Below, piece by piece: positions 55,649-63,541 of a DNA stretch of 64,000 nucleotides. A program made the position numbers and the translations under genes. The DNA is from Fulverythrobacter ferritrahens. Its GTDB lineage: Bacteria > Pseudomonadota > Alphaproteobacteria > Sphingomonadales > Sphingomonadaceae. Under the pieces are notes generated by a model. It did no database searches. It was given only the letters and a program-made list of their open reading frames with translations, and was not told where the DNA came from. The DNA lies in NCBI RefSeq assembly GCF_020539485.1, contig NZ_JACDXU010000001.1, positions 620,001 to 684,000 of the forward strand, in the 5' to 3' direction. Position 1 is the stretch's first letter; each line of letters opens with the position of its first letter.

Positions 55649-57067
55649 TTACCCCAGCTTCTCCAGAATCCCCTGCGCCAGCGCGGTCAGCGTATCGTCG
55701 CGGGCGCCCATTATGACGATGCGGTCACCCGGTTGGGCGAGGGTGAGGATGCGCTCGGCGCAATCCTCGCGGCTGGGGATGTATTCGGCGTGGCCGCCTG
55801 CCTGCGCGATCAGGCGCACGATCCGTTCGCTGCCTTCGCTGCGGTCCACGGTGCCGCCGAAATAGACCGGGTCGCACAGGAAGGTGAGATCTTCCGCGCC
55901 GAGCAGGCGGGCGAAGACTTCCGCGAGTTCATGCCCCATCTGGCGCAGCGGGCCATAGCCATGCGGCTGGAAGAAGGCGATCACGCGGCCCGGCTGGCTT
56001 TTCAGTGTGCGCAGGGTGGCGGCGCATTTTTCAGGATTATGGCCGAAATCGTCGATGACGGTAATGCCGGAGGGGCTGGTGCCGATCACGTCGAACCGGC
56101 GGGCGAGGCCCTTGAATGTTGCCAGTGCGGCCACGGCATCGCTCACCGGCACGCCAGTGGCATGGGCCCCGGCAATGGCGGCGAGCGCGTTGGAGAGGTT
56201 GTGACGGCCCGGCATGGCGAGGGTCAGGGCGAATTGCTCGCCCGTCTTGCGCTCCACCACCTGGGCAGCGATGCCGGTGGCGCTCTCCACCACCGAGCCG
56301 GGAACCACGCCGATATCCGCTGCCGCGTTTTCGATGCCGAAGGTGACGAGGCTTGCCGCGCGCGGGGCGAGGGCCATGGCCTCTGCATCGTCGGCATTCA
56401 CTGCCGCTGCGCCCGACACGGCCAGAAAATCGCCGAACAACACGCGCAATTCTTCCATGCCCTTATGATCGAGACTGACGTTGAGCAGCACCGCGACCGA
56501 AGGGCGATAGAGCGCGATGGAACCGTCGCTTTCATCCACTTCGGAAACGAACACATTGCCCGCGCCCACTCGCGCACTGGCAAAGGGCACTTCCGGCGAG
56601 GCGAAGTTCTTCATCACCGCGCCATTCATGATCGTGGGATCGCGCCCGGCCTGCTGCATGATCCAGCCACTCATGCCGGTGACTGTGGACTTGCCGCTGG
56701 TGCCGCCAATGGCCACGGAGCAGATCGCGCGGTTGAACAGGGTGGAAAGCAGTTCCGCCCGCGTCATTCGCGCGCAGCCCAGCTCCTTCGCGCGGACCAT
56801 TTCCGGCACGGTATCTTCAACGGCGGCAGAGGCGATCAGCACCTGATCGGGCGAGGTCACGCCGCTGCCGTCCTGCGGGAACAGGGCGATCCCCTCCCGC
56901 TCCAGCCAGGCGAATTTCTCGGGCGTGCGGCCCTGATCGCGGCTGCGGTCGGACCCGGCGATAGTGGCGCCCTGTCCCTTCAGGATCATGGCCAGCGGCA
57001 GCATTCCCGATCCGCCGATGCCGCAGAAGAACCAGGGGTGAGAAGTAAGGTCGGCGGTTTCGCTCAT
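55649..57067 (-). CDS. MurC-like Mur ligase with altered motifs (probable peptidoglycan recycling)
   Basis: A 472-residue three-domain Mur ligase. The Rossmann start FCGIGGSGMLPLAMILKGQG, FVSEVDESDGSIALY, LDHKGMEEL, PGRHNLSNALA and RRFDVIG align with MurC. But the ATP loop is GGTSGKST (121-128) rather than GTHGKTT, the substrate loop is DDFGHNPEK (339-347) instead of DYGHHPTE, and FQPHGYGP (366-373) replaces FQPHRYTR. It lies apart from the division cluster and divergent from LD-carboxypeptidase. I infer a recycling ligase (Mpl-like role) rather than the essential MurC. ATG 57067 has GAGGG upstream. Confidence 0.82.
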   Translation of the reverse strand: MSETADLTSHPWFFCGIGGSGMLPLAMILKGQGATIAGSDRSRDQGRTPEKFAWLEREGIALFPQDGSGVTSPDQVLIASAAVEDTVPEMVRAKELGCARMTRAELLSTLFNRAICSVAIGGTSGKSTVTGMSGWIMQQAGRDPTIMNGAVMKNFASPEVPFASARVGAGNVFVSEVDESDGSIALYRPSVAVLLNVSLDHKGMEELRVLFGDFLAVSGAAAVNADDAEAMALAPRAASLVTFGIENAAADIGVVPGSVVESATGIAAQVVERKTGEQFALTLAMPGRHNLSNALAAIAGAHATGVPVSDAVAALATFKGLARRFDVIGTSPSGITVIDDFGHNPEKCAATLRTLKSQPGRVIAFFQPHGYGPLRQMGHELAEVFARLLGAEDLTFLCDPVYFGGTVDRSEGSERIVRLIAQAGGHAEYIPSREDCAERILTLAQPGDRIVIMGARDDTLTALAQGILEKLG

Positions 57068-57123
57068 GCCGCCCTCGCTATGCAGTTGTGCCGGACAACA
57101 CAAGCCGACTATCAGGGGCAGGC

Positions 57124-57948
57124 ATGACCCGCATCGCAATCTGTGCCCCTTCGACCCCGCTGACGCCCGAGGATGTGGCACGTGTGGAGGCCGTGGCGGC
57201 CGAATTCCCCTCGCTGGAACTGGCCTTTCACGAGCAATGCTATCTCTCGCAGGGGCATTTCGCGGGCTCTGACGAACAACGGCTGGCCGCCCTGCTGGAA
57301 TGCGCCAACGATCCGGCGTTCGATGCGGTCTGGTTCGCGCGTGGCGGCTATGGCGCCAACCGGATCGCGGCGCAGGCCGTTGCGGACATGGGCGATGCGG
57401 CACGGGGCAAGACGTTCCTCGGCTATTCGGATGGCGGCTATCTGCTGGCCGCGCTCTATCGCGCCGGGATCGGGCGGCCTGTTCATGCGCCGATGCCGGT
57501 GGATATCAGGCGTTCGGGTGGCGAGAGTGCCGTGCGCCGTTCCCTCGCCTGGCTGGCGGGGGATCGCGTAGGGCTGGAACCGCATATCGATCATCATCCC
57601 GTGGCTGCCTTCAACCTCATGACGCTGGCCATGCTGTGCGGCACCAATCTGATGCCGGACCTTTCCGGCCATGTAGTGATGGTGGAGGAAGTCAGCGAAT
57701 ATCTCTATGCGGTGGACCGGTTGTTCTTCCACGTCACCCAGCACCTTTCCGGCATTGCCGGGCTGCGGCTGGGCCGAGTGAGCGATGTGCCGGAAAATGA
57801 CCGGCCTTTCGGCGCCGAGCCCGAGGAGATTGCCCGCTTCTGGTGTGAAAGAACGGGCATTCCCTTCCTGGGATATGCCGATATCGGGCATGACGAAGCC
57901 AACAGGATTGTTCCCTTCGGGCTTGCCTCCTCGCCTGCGCAAACCTAA
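57124..57948 (+). CDS. ldcA: LD-carboxypeptidase (peptidase S66)
   Basis: A 274-residue cytoplasmic serine peptidase that removes the terminal D-Ala of muropeptide tetrapeptides during recycling. Features: ARGGYGANRIA, the nucleophile in FLGYSDGGYLLAAL, Glu in VMVEEVSEYLYAVDRLF, and His near the end (YADIGHDEAN). ATG 57124 has AGGGGCAGG upstream. The divergent Mur ligase begins 57 nt away, suggesting common control. AmpG at 10.8 kb would supply substrates. Confidence 0.9.
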   Translation: MTRIAICAPSTPLTPEDVARVEAVAAEFPSLELAFHEQCYLSQGHFAGSDEQRLAALLECANDPAFDAVWFARGGYGANRIAAQAVADMGDAARGKTFLGYSDGGYLLAALYRAGIGRPVHAPMPVDIRRSGGESAVRRSLAWLAGDRVGLEPHIDHHPVAAFNLMTLAMLCGTNLMPDLSGHVVMVEEVSEYLYAVDRLFFHVTQHLSGIAGLRLGRVSDVPENDRPFGAEPEEIARFWCERTGIPFLGYADIGHDEANRIVPFGLASSPAQT

Positions 57949-57987
57949 CCGCGCGGGCCAGTTCAGCACGGGACAGGAGACTGAGAC

Positions 57988-58923
57988 ATGCGTGCATTCG
58001 TATTTCCGGGGCAGGGCAGCCAGAAGGTGGGCATGGGGGCGGACCTCGCCGATGCCAGCGCAATTGCCCGCGAAGTGTTCGAGGAAGTGGACGAGGCTCT
58101 CCAGCAGAAGCTCTCCACCATCATGCGCGAAGGCCCGGAAGACCAGCTGACGCTGACTGAGAATGCCCAGCCTGCGATCATGGCCAATGCCATCGCAACC
58201 CTGCGCGTGCTGGAGAAGGAAGACGGGCTGACCATCGCCGACAAGGGCGATTGCGTGGCTGGCCATTCGCTGGGCGAATATAGCGCCCTGTGCGCCGTGG
58301 GCGCCTTCTCGCTCGCGGACACTGCGCGCCTGCTCAAGCTGCGCGGACAGGCCATGCAGGCCGCCGTGCCGGTGGGCGTGGGGGCGATGTGCGCGCTGCT
58401 CGGCGCAGATATCGCCAAGGCGCAGGCGCTGGCCGATGCTGCTGCCGAGGGTGAAGTGTGCCAGATCGCCAATGACAACGATCCGGGCCAGGTCGTGCTT
58501 TCCGGCCATCGCGCCGCGATCGAGCGGGCCGTGGCGCTGGCCAAGGAACATGGCATCAAGCGCGGCGTGATCCTGCCGGTTTCCGCGCCCTTCCATTGCG
58601 ACCTGATGGGCCCCGCGGCAGAGGCGATGGACAAGGCGCTGGCTGACCTGCCGCCTTCGGCCTTCCGCCTGCCGCTCTACGCAAACTTCACCGCTTCGGC
58701 CGTGAGCGATCCGGCCGAGGAACGCGATCTGCTGGTCAAACAGGTCTGCGGCCGCGTGCGCTGGCGCGAAAGCGTGATCGCCATGGCCGAAGCGGGCGTG
58801 ACCCATTTCGTGGAACTGGGCGGCAAGGTCGTCGGCCCGATGATCGGCCGTACGGTGGAAGGCGTTTCCGTCTCCAGCGTGTTGACGATGGCGGACATCG
58901 AGGCGCTGGCCAAGGAGCTTTGA
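57988..58923 (+). CDS. fabD: Malonyl-CoA:ACP transacylase
   Basis: A 311-residue enzyme that loads malonyl groups onto ACP. It has FPGQGSQKVGMGADL, the nucleophile GHSLGEYSALCAVGA, RGQAMQAAVPVG, the catalytic His in SAPFHCDLMGPA, and Gln in ENAQPAIMANAI. AGGAG is 8 nt upstream of ATG 57988. It precedes fabG by 65 nt. Confidence 0.95.
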   Translation: MRAFVFPGQGSQKVGMGADLADASAIAREVFEEVDEALQQKLSTIMREGPEDQLTLTENAQPAIMANAIATLRVLEKEDGLTIADKGDCVAGHSLGEYSALCAVGAFSLADTARLLKLRGQAMQAAVPVGVGAMCALLGADIAKAQALADAAAEGEVCQIANDNDPGQVVLSGHRAAIERAVALAKEHGIKRGVILPVSAPFHCDLMGPAAEAMDKALADLPPSAFRLPLYANFTASAVSDPAEERDLLVKQVCGRVRWRESVIAMAEAGVTHFVELGGKVVGPMIGRTVEGVSVSSVLTMADIEALAKEL

Positions 58924-58988
58924 GGGTTTTAGGCGTTCCTAAGCTGACTTCGAGCTATTGCGCGCAACAAATAACAGGAATGAAAACC

Positions 58989-59741
58989 ATGTTCGACCTC
59001 ACTGGCATGACCGCCCTCGTAACCGGCGCTTCGGGCGGGATCGGGTCTTCCATTGCCCGCGCGCTGGCATCGCAAGGCGCGCGCCTTGCGCTTTCGGGCT
59101 CCAACTCCGCGAAGCTGCGCGCTTTCCGTGATGAGCTGAACGCGGAATTCGGTCACGATCACGTGGAAATCACCTGCGATCTTTCCAATACCGCGCAGGT
59201 TGAGGAACTGGTGCCTGCCACCGTGGATACGCTTGGCAAGATCGACATTCTGGTGAACAACGCCGGCATCACCCGCGACAACCTCGCCATGCGGATGAAG
59301 GATGAGGAGTGGGATCAGGTCATCAAGATCAATCTTGAGGCCGCTTTCCGCCTGATGCGGGCCGCCTGCAAGCCGATGATGAAGGCCCGCTTCGGCCGCA
59401 TCATCACCATCACTTCAGTGGTGGGCGCCACGGGCAATCCGGGCCAGATCAATTATGCGGCGGCCAAGGCCGGCCTTGTCGGCATGTCGAAATCGCTCGG
59501 GCAGGAAGTGGCAAGCCGCGGCATTACCGTGAACTGCGTGGCCCCCGGTTTCATCCGCACCGCGATGACCGACGTGCTGCCCGATGCGCAGAAGGATGCG
59601 CTCAATGCCCGCATTCCAATGGGGCGCATGGGCGAGGGTGAGGATATCGGCGCCGCAGTCGCCTATCTTGCCTCGAAGGAAGCCGGCTATGTCACTGGCC
59701 AGACGCTGCATGTGAATGGCGGCATGGCGATGATGTCCTGA
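58989..59741 (+). CDS. fabG: 3-oxoacyl-ACP reductase
   Basis: A 250-residue SDR: TGASGGIGSSIARALASQGA (NADPH), NNAGITRDNLAMRMKDEEWDQV, catalytic Ser-Tyr-Lys as ITSVVGATGN and NYAAAKAG, NCVAPGFIRTAMTD and GYVTGQTLHVNGGMAM. ATG 58989 fits the AGGA 9 nt upstream better than ATG 58980. The usual next genes acpP and fabF are absent here. Confidence 0.94.
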   Translation: MFDLTGMTALVTGASGGIGSSIARALASQGARLALSGSNSAKLRAFRDELNAEFGHDHVEITCDLSNTAQVEELVPATVDTLGKIDILVNNAGITRDNLAMRMKDEEWDQVIKINLEAAFRLMRAACKPMMKARFGRIITITSVVGATGNPGQINYAAAKAGLVGMSKSLGQEVASRGITVNCVAPGFIRTAMTDVLPDAQKDALNARIPMGRMGEGEDIGAAVAYLASKEAGYVTGQTLHVNGGMAMMS

Positions 59742-59766
59742 CCTTTCCCGCCCGAAAGGCTCGCCT

Positions 59767-60300
59767 ATGCGCCTGCTGCTGATTTCCGCCGCCGCCCTTG
59801 GCCTGTTTGCTACCGCTCCGGCCCAGGCGGCGACGCAGGAGGCCCTGCGCTGCCCCATCCAGATCGCGCCGGCCGCCGTCGCTCGGAAATTGGCGGATGC
59901 CATGTCGGTCAGGGAGCCGACGCCAGAGGAGGGACAAGCTCTCGAGCAGGCGATCAACAGCCTCGTCGATGCCTGCCGCAGCGTGCACGACATCCCGGAC
60001 GAGCGGGAGGAGGATTACCTGAGCATCGCCCTGTCGGGAATCGTGATGGTGCGGCTGGCGGCCGATCTGGAAGAAGCCGGCCTCCCGCCTTCCTATGTGG
60101 AAGATGCGATGGACGTGGGCGAGGGGCGCGGCAATGTCCTTGCCGATGAAGTCTCGGAGGAAGTAATCGCCAAATTGCTCGAACGGTTGGAGAAAAACGG
60201 AATCGATCACGATTCCATCGATTCTTCGGTCTGGATGAAAGTCGGCGCCTATGCCGCTTGCACCAGTGCTTATTATACGCTGGCAGGCGCGTTTAACTGA
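59767..60300 (+). CDS. Exported protein of unknown function
   Basis: A 177-residue protein with a signal peptide of about 21 residues (cleavage AQA-A). Mature part is mainly helical and acidic with three Cys (ALRCPI, VDACRS, AACTSAY). It contains hydrophobic patches (SIALSGIVMVRLAADLEEAG) but no clear membrane helix. I do not recognise a family. It starts 25 nt after fabG with AAAGG upstream. Confidence 0.65.
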   Translation: MRLLLISAAALGLFATAPAQAATQEALRCPIQIAPAAVARKLADAMSVREPTPEEGQALEQAINSLVDACRSVHDIPDEREEDYLSIALSGIVMVRLAADLEEAGLPPSYVEDAMDVGEGRGNVLADEVSEEVIAKLLERLEKNGIDHDSIDSSVWMKVGAYAACTSAYYTLAGAFN

Positions 60301-60458
60301 ACCGTTCTGCATCCAGCCTGCGGTTTATCCCCAGATTCTCCCCCCTGGGGGTAAGCCGAACTTGCGATGAACGGCTGTCGCGTTAAGGCTTGTTTCCCAT
60401 GCAACCCGCGCTCCCGGGCGATTCAGCCCGTGCGCCCCAGGGGGACCGAAATAGAACG

Positions 60459-61586
60459 ATGAAGGCAACCATCGAACGTGCGACGCTGCTGCGCTGCCTG
60501 TCCCATGTCCAGTCGGTGGTGGAACGGCGCAACACGATCCCGATCCTGTCGAACGTGTTGATTGATGCGTCGACCGATGGTGCGGTGCGCATCATGGCGA
60601 CCGACCTCGATCTTCAGGTGGTCGAGAGCATGGCCGCTGTATCGGTTGAAACGCCCGGTGCGCTCACCGTATCGGCGCATCTGCTGTTCGACATCGCCCG
60701 CAAGCTGCCTGAAGGCAGTCAGGTCGGCCTCGAAGCAGCGGATAATCGCCTTACCGTGAAGGCCGGACGCAGCCGCTTTCAGCTGCCCACCCTGCCGCGT
60801 GATGATTTCCCGGTGATCGTGGAAGGCGATCTGCCGACCAGCTTCGAACTGCCTGCCCGCGTGCTGGCCGAACTGATCGACAAGACCCGCTTCGCCATCT
60901 CGACCGAGGAAACCCGTTATTACCTCAACGGTATTTTCCTGCATGTCTCGGACGATGGCCAGCCGCTGCTGAAGGCTGCCGCGACTGACGGCCATCGCCT
61001 CGCTCGCTATACGCTGGCGCGCCCGGAAGGGGCGGAAGGCATGCCGGATGTGATCGTGCCGCGAAAGGCTGTGGGCGAACTCCGCAAGCTGCTGGACGAA
61101 GCGCTGGACGGCAATGTCGAGATCGACCTTTCCGCCAGCAAGATCCGTTTCACCTTGGGCGGAGAAGGGGGCGTGGTGCTGACCAGCAAGCTGATCGACG
61201 GCACTTTCCCCGATTACAGCCGCGTCATTCCCACCGGGAACGACAAGCTGCTGAAACTCGATCCCAAGAGCTTCTTCGAAGGGGTGGACCGCGTTGCGAC
61301 CATCGCCACGGAAAAGACTCGCGCGGTGAAGATGGGGCTGGAGCAGGATCGCGTGGTTCTGTCCGTCACCTCGCCCGATAATGGCACGGCGGCGGAAGAA
61401 GTCCCTGCGGCCTATTCGGCTGAAGGTTTCGAAATCGGCTTCAACGCCAATTATCTGAAAGACATCCTGCATCAGATCGAAGGCGATTCGGTGGAACTCC
61501 ACTTGGCTGACCCCGGTGCGCCGACCCTGATCCGTCAGGATGAAAAGAGCCCCGCGCTTTACGTCCTCATGCCGATGCGCGTCTGA
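60459..61586 (+). CDS. dnaN: DNA polymerase III sliding clamp (beta subunit)
   Basis: A 375-residue clamp with three repeated domains: MKATIERATLLRCLSHVQSVVERRNTIPILSNV, FQLPTLPRDDFPVI and YYLNGIFLHV, KAVGELRKLL, FPDYSRVIPTGNDK, and the hydrophobic C-terminus ALYVLMPMRV. It encircles DNA and recruits polymerase via QLxLF motifs. The frame opens at 60390, but ATG 60459 gives the family start. It is not beside dnaA here, as is common in alphaproteobacteria. Confidence 0.96.
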   Translation: MKATIERATLLRCLSHVQSVVERRNTIPILSNVLIDASTDGAVRIMATDLDLQVVESMAAVSVETPGALTVSAHLLFDIARKLPEGSQVGLEAADNRLTVKAGRSRFQLPTLPRDDFPVIVEGDLPTSFELPARVLAELIDKTRFAISTEETRYYLNGIFLHVSDDGQPLLKAAATDGHRLARYTLARPEGAEGMPDVIVPRKAVGELRKLLDEALDGNVEIDLSASKIRFTLGGEGGVVLTSKLIDGTFPDYSRVIPTGNDKLLKLDPKSFFEGVDRVATIATEKTRAVKMGLEQDRVVLSVTSPDNGTAAEEVPAAYSAEGFEIGFNANYLKDILHQIEGDSVELHLADPGAPTLIRQDEKSPALYVLMPMRV

Positions 61587-61990
61587 TGAAGCTGCGCCAT
61601 CTGGCCGCAACGGCGGTTCTGGCCGCGCTGGCGGCCCCCGCCGCTGCGGCCGATGCGCCTGCAAAGGCAAGTCCGCAGGGCGATATCGAATGCGCTGCCT
61701 GGGCCTCGGTCACCGGCAGTTATGTCGAGGATGATGCGGGCGATAGCTTCGCCATGGCGTTCAACTATTTCCTGGGCCGCTATCAGGCCGTGGCGGGCGA
61801 GGATTTCGGCGATCTGCTGACGGCGGCGCTGAGGGCAATCGATACCGATGTTTCGGCCTATGAGCGCTACACCGATGCTTGCCTGCCGCGCTGGCAGGCC
61901 CATGGCGAGGCATTGCAGGCCTGGGCAGACAGAGTGAGCGCGGAGGCCGGGAAAGAGGAGACGCCTGCGGCGGACACGCCGGAGAGCTGA
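61586..61990 (+). CDS. Exported protein overlapping dnaN
   Basis: A 134-residue protein with a signal peptide (MKLRHLAATAVLAALAAPAAAA) and a helical mature domain (CAAWASVTGSYVEDDAGDSFAMAFNYFLGRYQA, TDACLPRWQAHGEALQAWADRVSAE) with two Cys. No family recognised. Its ATG shares one base with the dnaN stop (TGATG), so it is translated from the dnaN message, an odd pairing. Confidence 0.7.
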   Translation: MKLRHLAATAVLAALAAPAAAADAPAKASPQGDIECAAWASVTGSYVEDDAGDSFAMAFNYFLGRYQAVAGEDFGDLLTAALRAIDTDVSAYERYTDACLPRWQAHGEALQAWADRVSAEAGKEETPAADTPES

Positions 61991-62049
61991 GGTCGACCGG
62001 ATCGATCGGCGAAGCATCCGGCGGTCGGTCCTTCAATCCCTTCGTTGTT

Positions 62050-63366
62050 TCAATCCAGTGCCTTCATCATCTCGCTGATATCGACGAATTTCTCGCGCGG
62101 GGCGCCGTCCCGCGCGGCACGTTCTTCGGCTTCCTCGATCTTCTTCCAGTCGCGGAAGGTAACGAGCTTCAGGCCGCGTTCGCGGACAAGGGCATCGAAG
62201 GCGGTGCGGCCTTGTTTCTTCGAGGGGCCAAGCGCGCCCGATGCGGCATCCTGCGCGATCTTGTCCGCAATGTCGAAGCCATCTGGCCGGTTTGTGCCGA
62301 TGGTTCCCGAAGGTCCGCGCCGGGCCCAGCCGACGCAATAAAGGCCGGGCAGGATGCGTCCTTCATCGTTGGGGAAGCGGCCCTGCCTTTCGTCAAAGGG
62401 CACATCGGGAATGGGCGAACTGCGATAGCCGATACAGCTTACCACCAGCCCTGCAGGAATGCGGTAGGTTTCCCCCGTGCCCTGCGCGCGGCCGGTCTTC
62501 ACTTCCGTGCGCTCGACTTCGATAGCCTCCAGCCTGCCATTGCCGATCAGCGCCTTGGGTGAGGCGAAGAAATCGAACTCGATCTCGATTGGTTTTTCCG
62601 CATGGATCGCTTCGGGAATGGCGGCAAAGCCGCGCAGATGGGCAACCGATTTGCGCAGGCCCGGCTCCAGCAGGGCATCGTCCCCTGCCTCGGGCAGGTC
62701 GCGTGGATTGACGCGGGGGGATGCCCGTTCGAGCGCGGCCAGTTCGCCCAGTTCCTTGGGCGTCATCATGATCTGATGGGGGCCCCTGCGGCCCAGGATC
62801 ACGATCCGTTCGATCCGGGATTGCTGCAATATATCAAGTGCATGGCCGACGATGTCGCTCCCCTCGAACTCCCGCCGGGACTTGGAGAGGATACGGGCCA
62901 CATCCAGCGCGACATTGCCCATGCCGATCACGATCGCAGTCTTGCCGGAAAGATCGGGGTCCAGCCCGGCGAATTGAGGATGGCCGTTATACCAGCCGAC
63001 AAAGGCAGCGCTGCCGAAGACATTGGGCAGACCTTCTCCGGGCAGATCCAGCGGGCGATCCACCGGGGCACCGGTGGCCAGCACCACCGCGTCATACAGG
63101 CCCTGCAATTCCGGCACGGTCACGTCTTCGCCTACGGTGATGTTGCCCACGAAGCGGACATTTTCGGTCAGCGCGGTCTGTTCATAGCGGCGGGACACGC
63201 CCTTGATCGACTGGTGATCGGGTGCGACCCCGGTGCGGATGAGGCCGTAGGGCACTGGCAACCGGTCGAACACATCGATCCGTGCATCCTCGCCCAGGGC
63301 CTTCTGCACCGCTTCGGCGGTATAATATCCGGCCGGGCCGGAACCGATTATCGCAACATGCCGCAT
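62050..63366 (-). CDS. FAD/NADP oxidoreductase, adrenodoxin-reductase (FprA) type
   Basis: A 438-residue flavoenzyme: HVAIIGSGPAGYYTAEAVQ (FAD), DRLPVPYGLIRTGVAPDHQSIK, VLATGAPVDRPLDLPGE, ETAIVIGMGNVALDVARILSK-like NADP loop (read as KTAIVIGMGNVALD), ILGRRGPHQIMMTPKELGEL, CIGYRSSPIPDVPFDE and YCVGWARRGPSGTIGTNRPDG. It passes electrons from NADPH to a ferredoxin. ATG 63366 has GGGAGAG upstream; the frame is open to 63573. Confidence 0.92.
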   Translation of the reverse strand: MRHVAIIGSGPAGYYTAEAVQKALGEDARIDVFDRLPVPYGLIRTGVAPDHQSIKGVSRRYEQTALTENVRFVGNITVGEDVTVPELQGLYDAVVLATGAPVDRPLDLPGEGLPNVFGSAAFVGWYNGHPQFAGLDPDLSGKTAIVIGMGNVALDVARILSKSRREFEGSDIVGHALDILQQSRIERIVILGRRGPHQIMMTPKELGELAALERASPRVNPRDLPEAGDDALLEPGLRKSVAHLRGFAAIPEAIHAEKPIEIEFDFFASPKALIGNGRLEAIEVERTEVKTGRAQGTGETYRIPAGLVVSCIGYRSSPIPDVPFDERQGRFPNDEGRILPGLYCVGWARRGPSGTIGTNRPDGFDIADKIAQDAASGALGPSKKQGRTAFDALVRERGLKLVTFRDWKKIEEAEERAARDGAPREKFVDISEMMKALD

Positions 63367-63541
63367 CGCTCTCTCCCTGCGATTCAGCGCCTTTTTACAG
63401 GATGATCCAGCCTCGGGCGCAAGACAAGGGATGCTTGCGATATCCTTCACAATTTGCAGGGAAATCGTCCCATTATGGCTCGGGGCTATTCCTTGCTCAT
63501 ATATTAACTTTTTCTCAAACGGCGTTTGGCAACGCCCAAAC

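Noticed and set aside
57112-58806. 564-codon minus-strand frame opposite ldcA and fabD
   Set aside because: It spans two well-supported genes and their spacer and has no recognisable motif.
60325-60340. DnaA-box-like TTATCCCCA upstream of dnaN
   Set aside because: A single imperfect match with no cluster, AT-rich element or dnaA nearby; not evidence for an origin.
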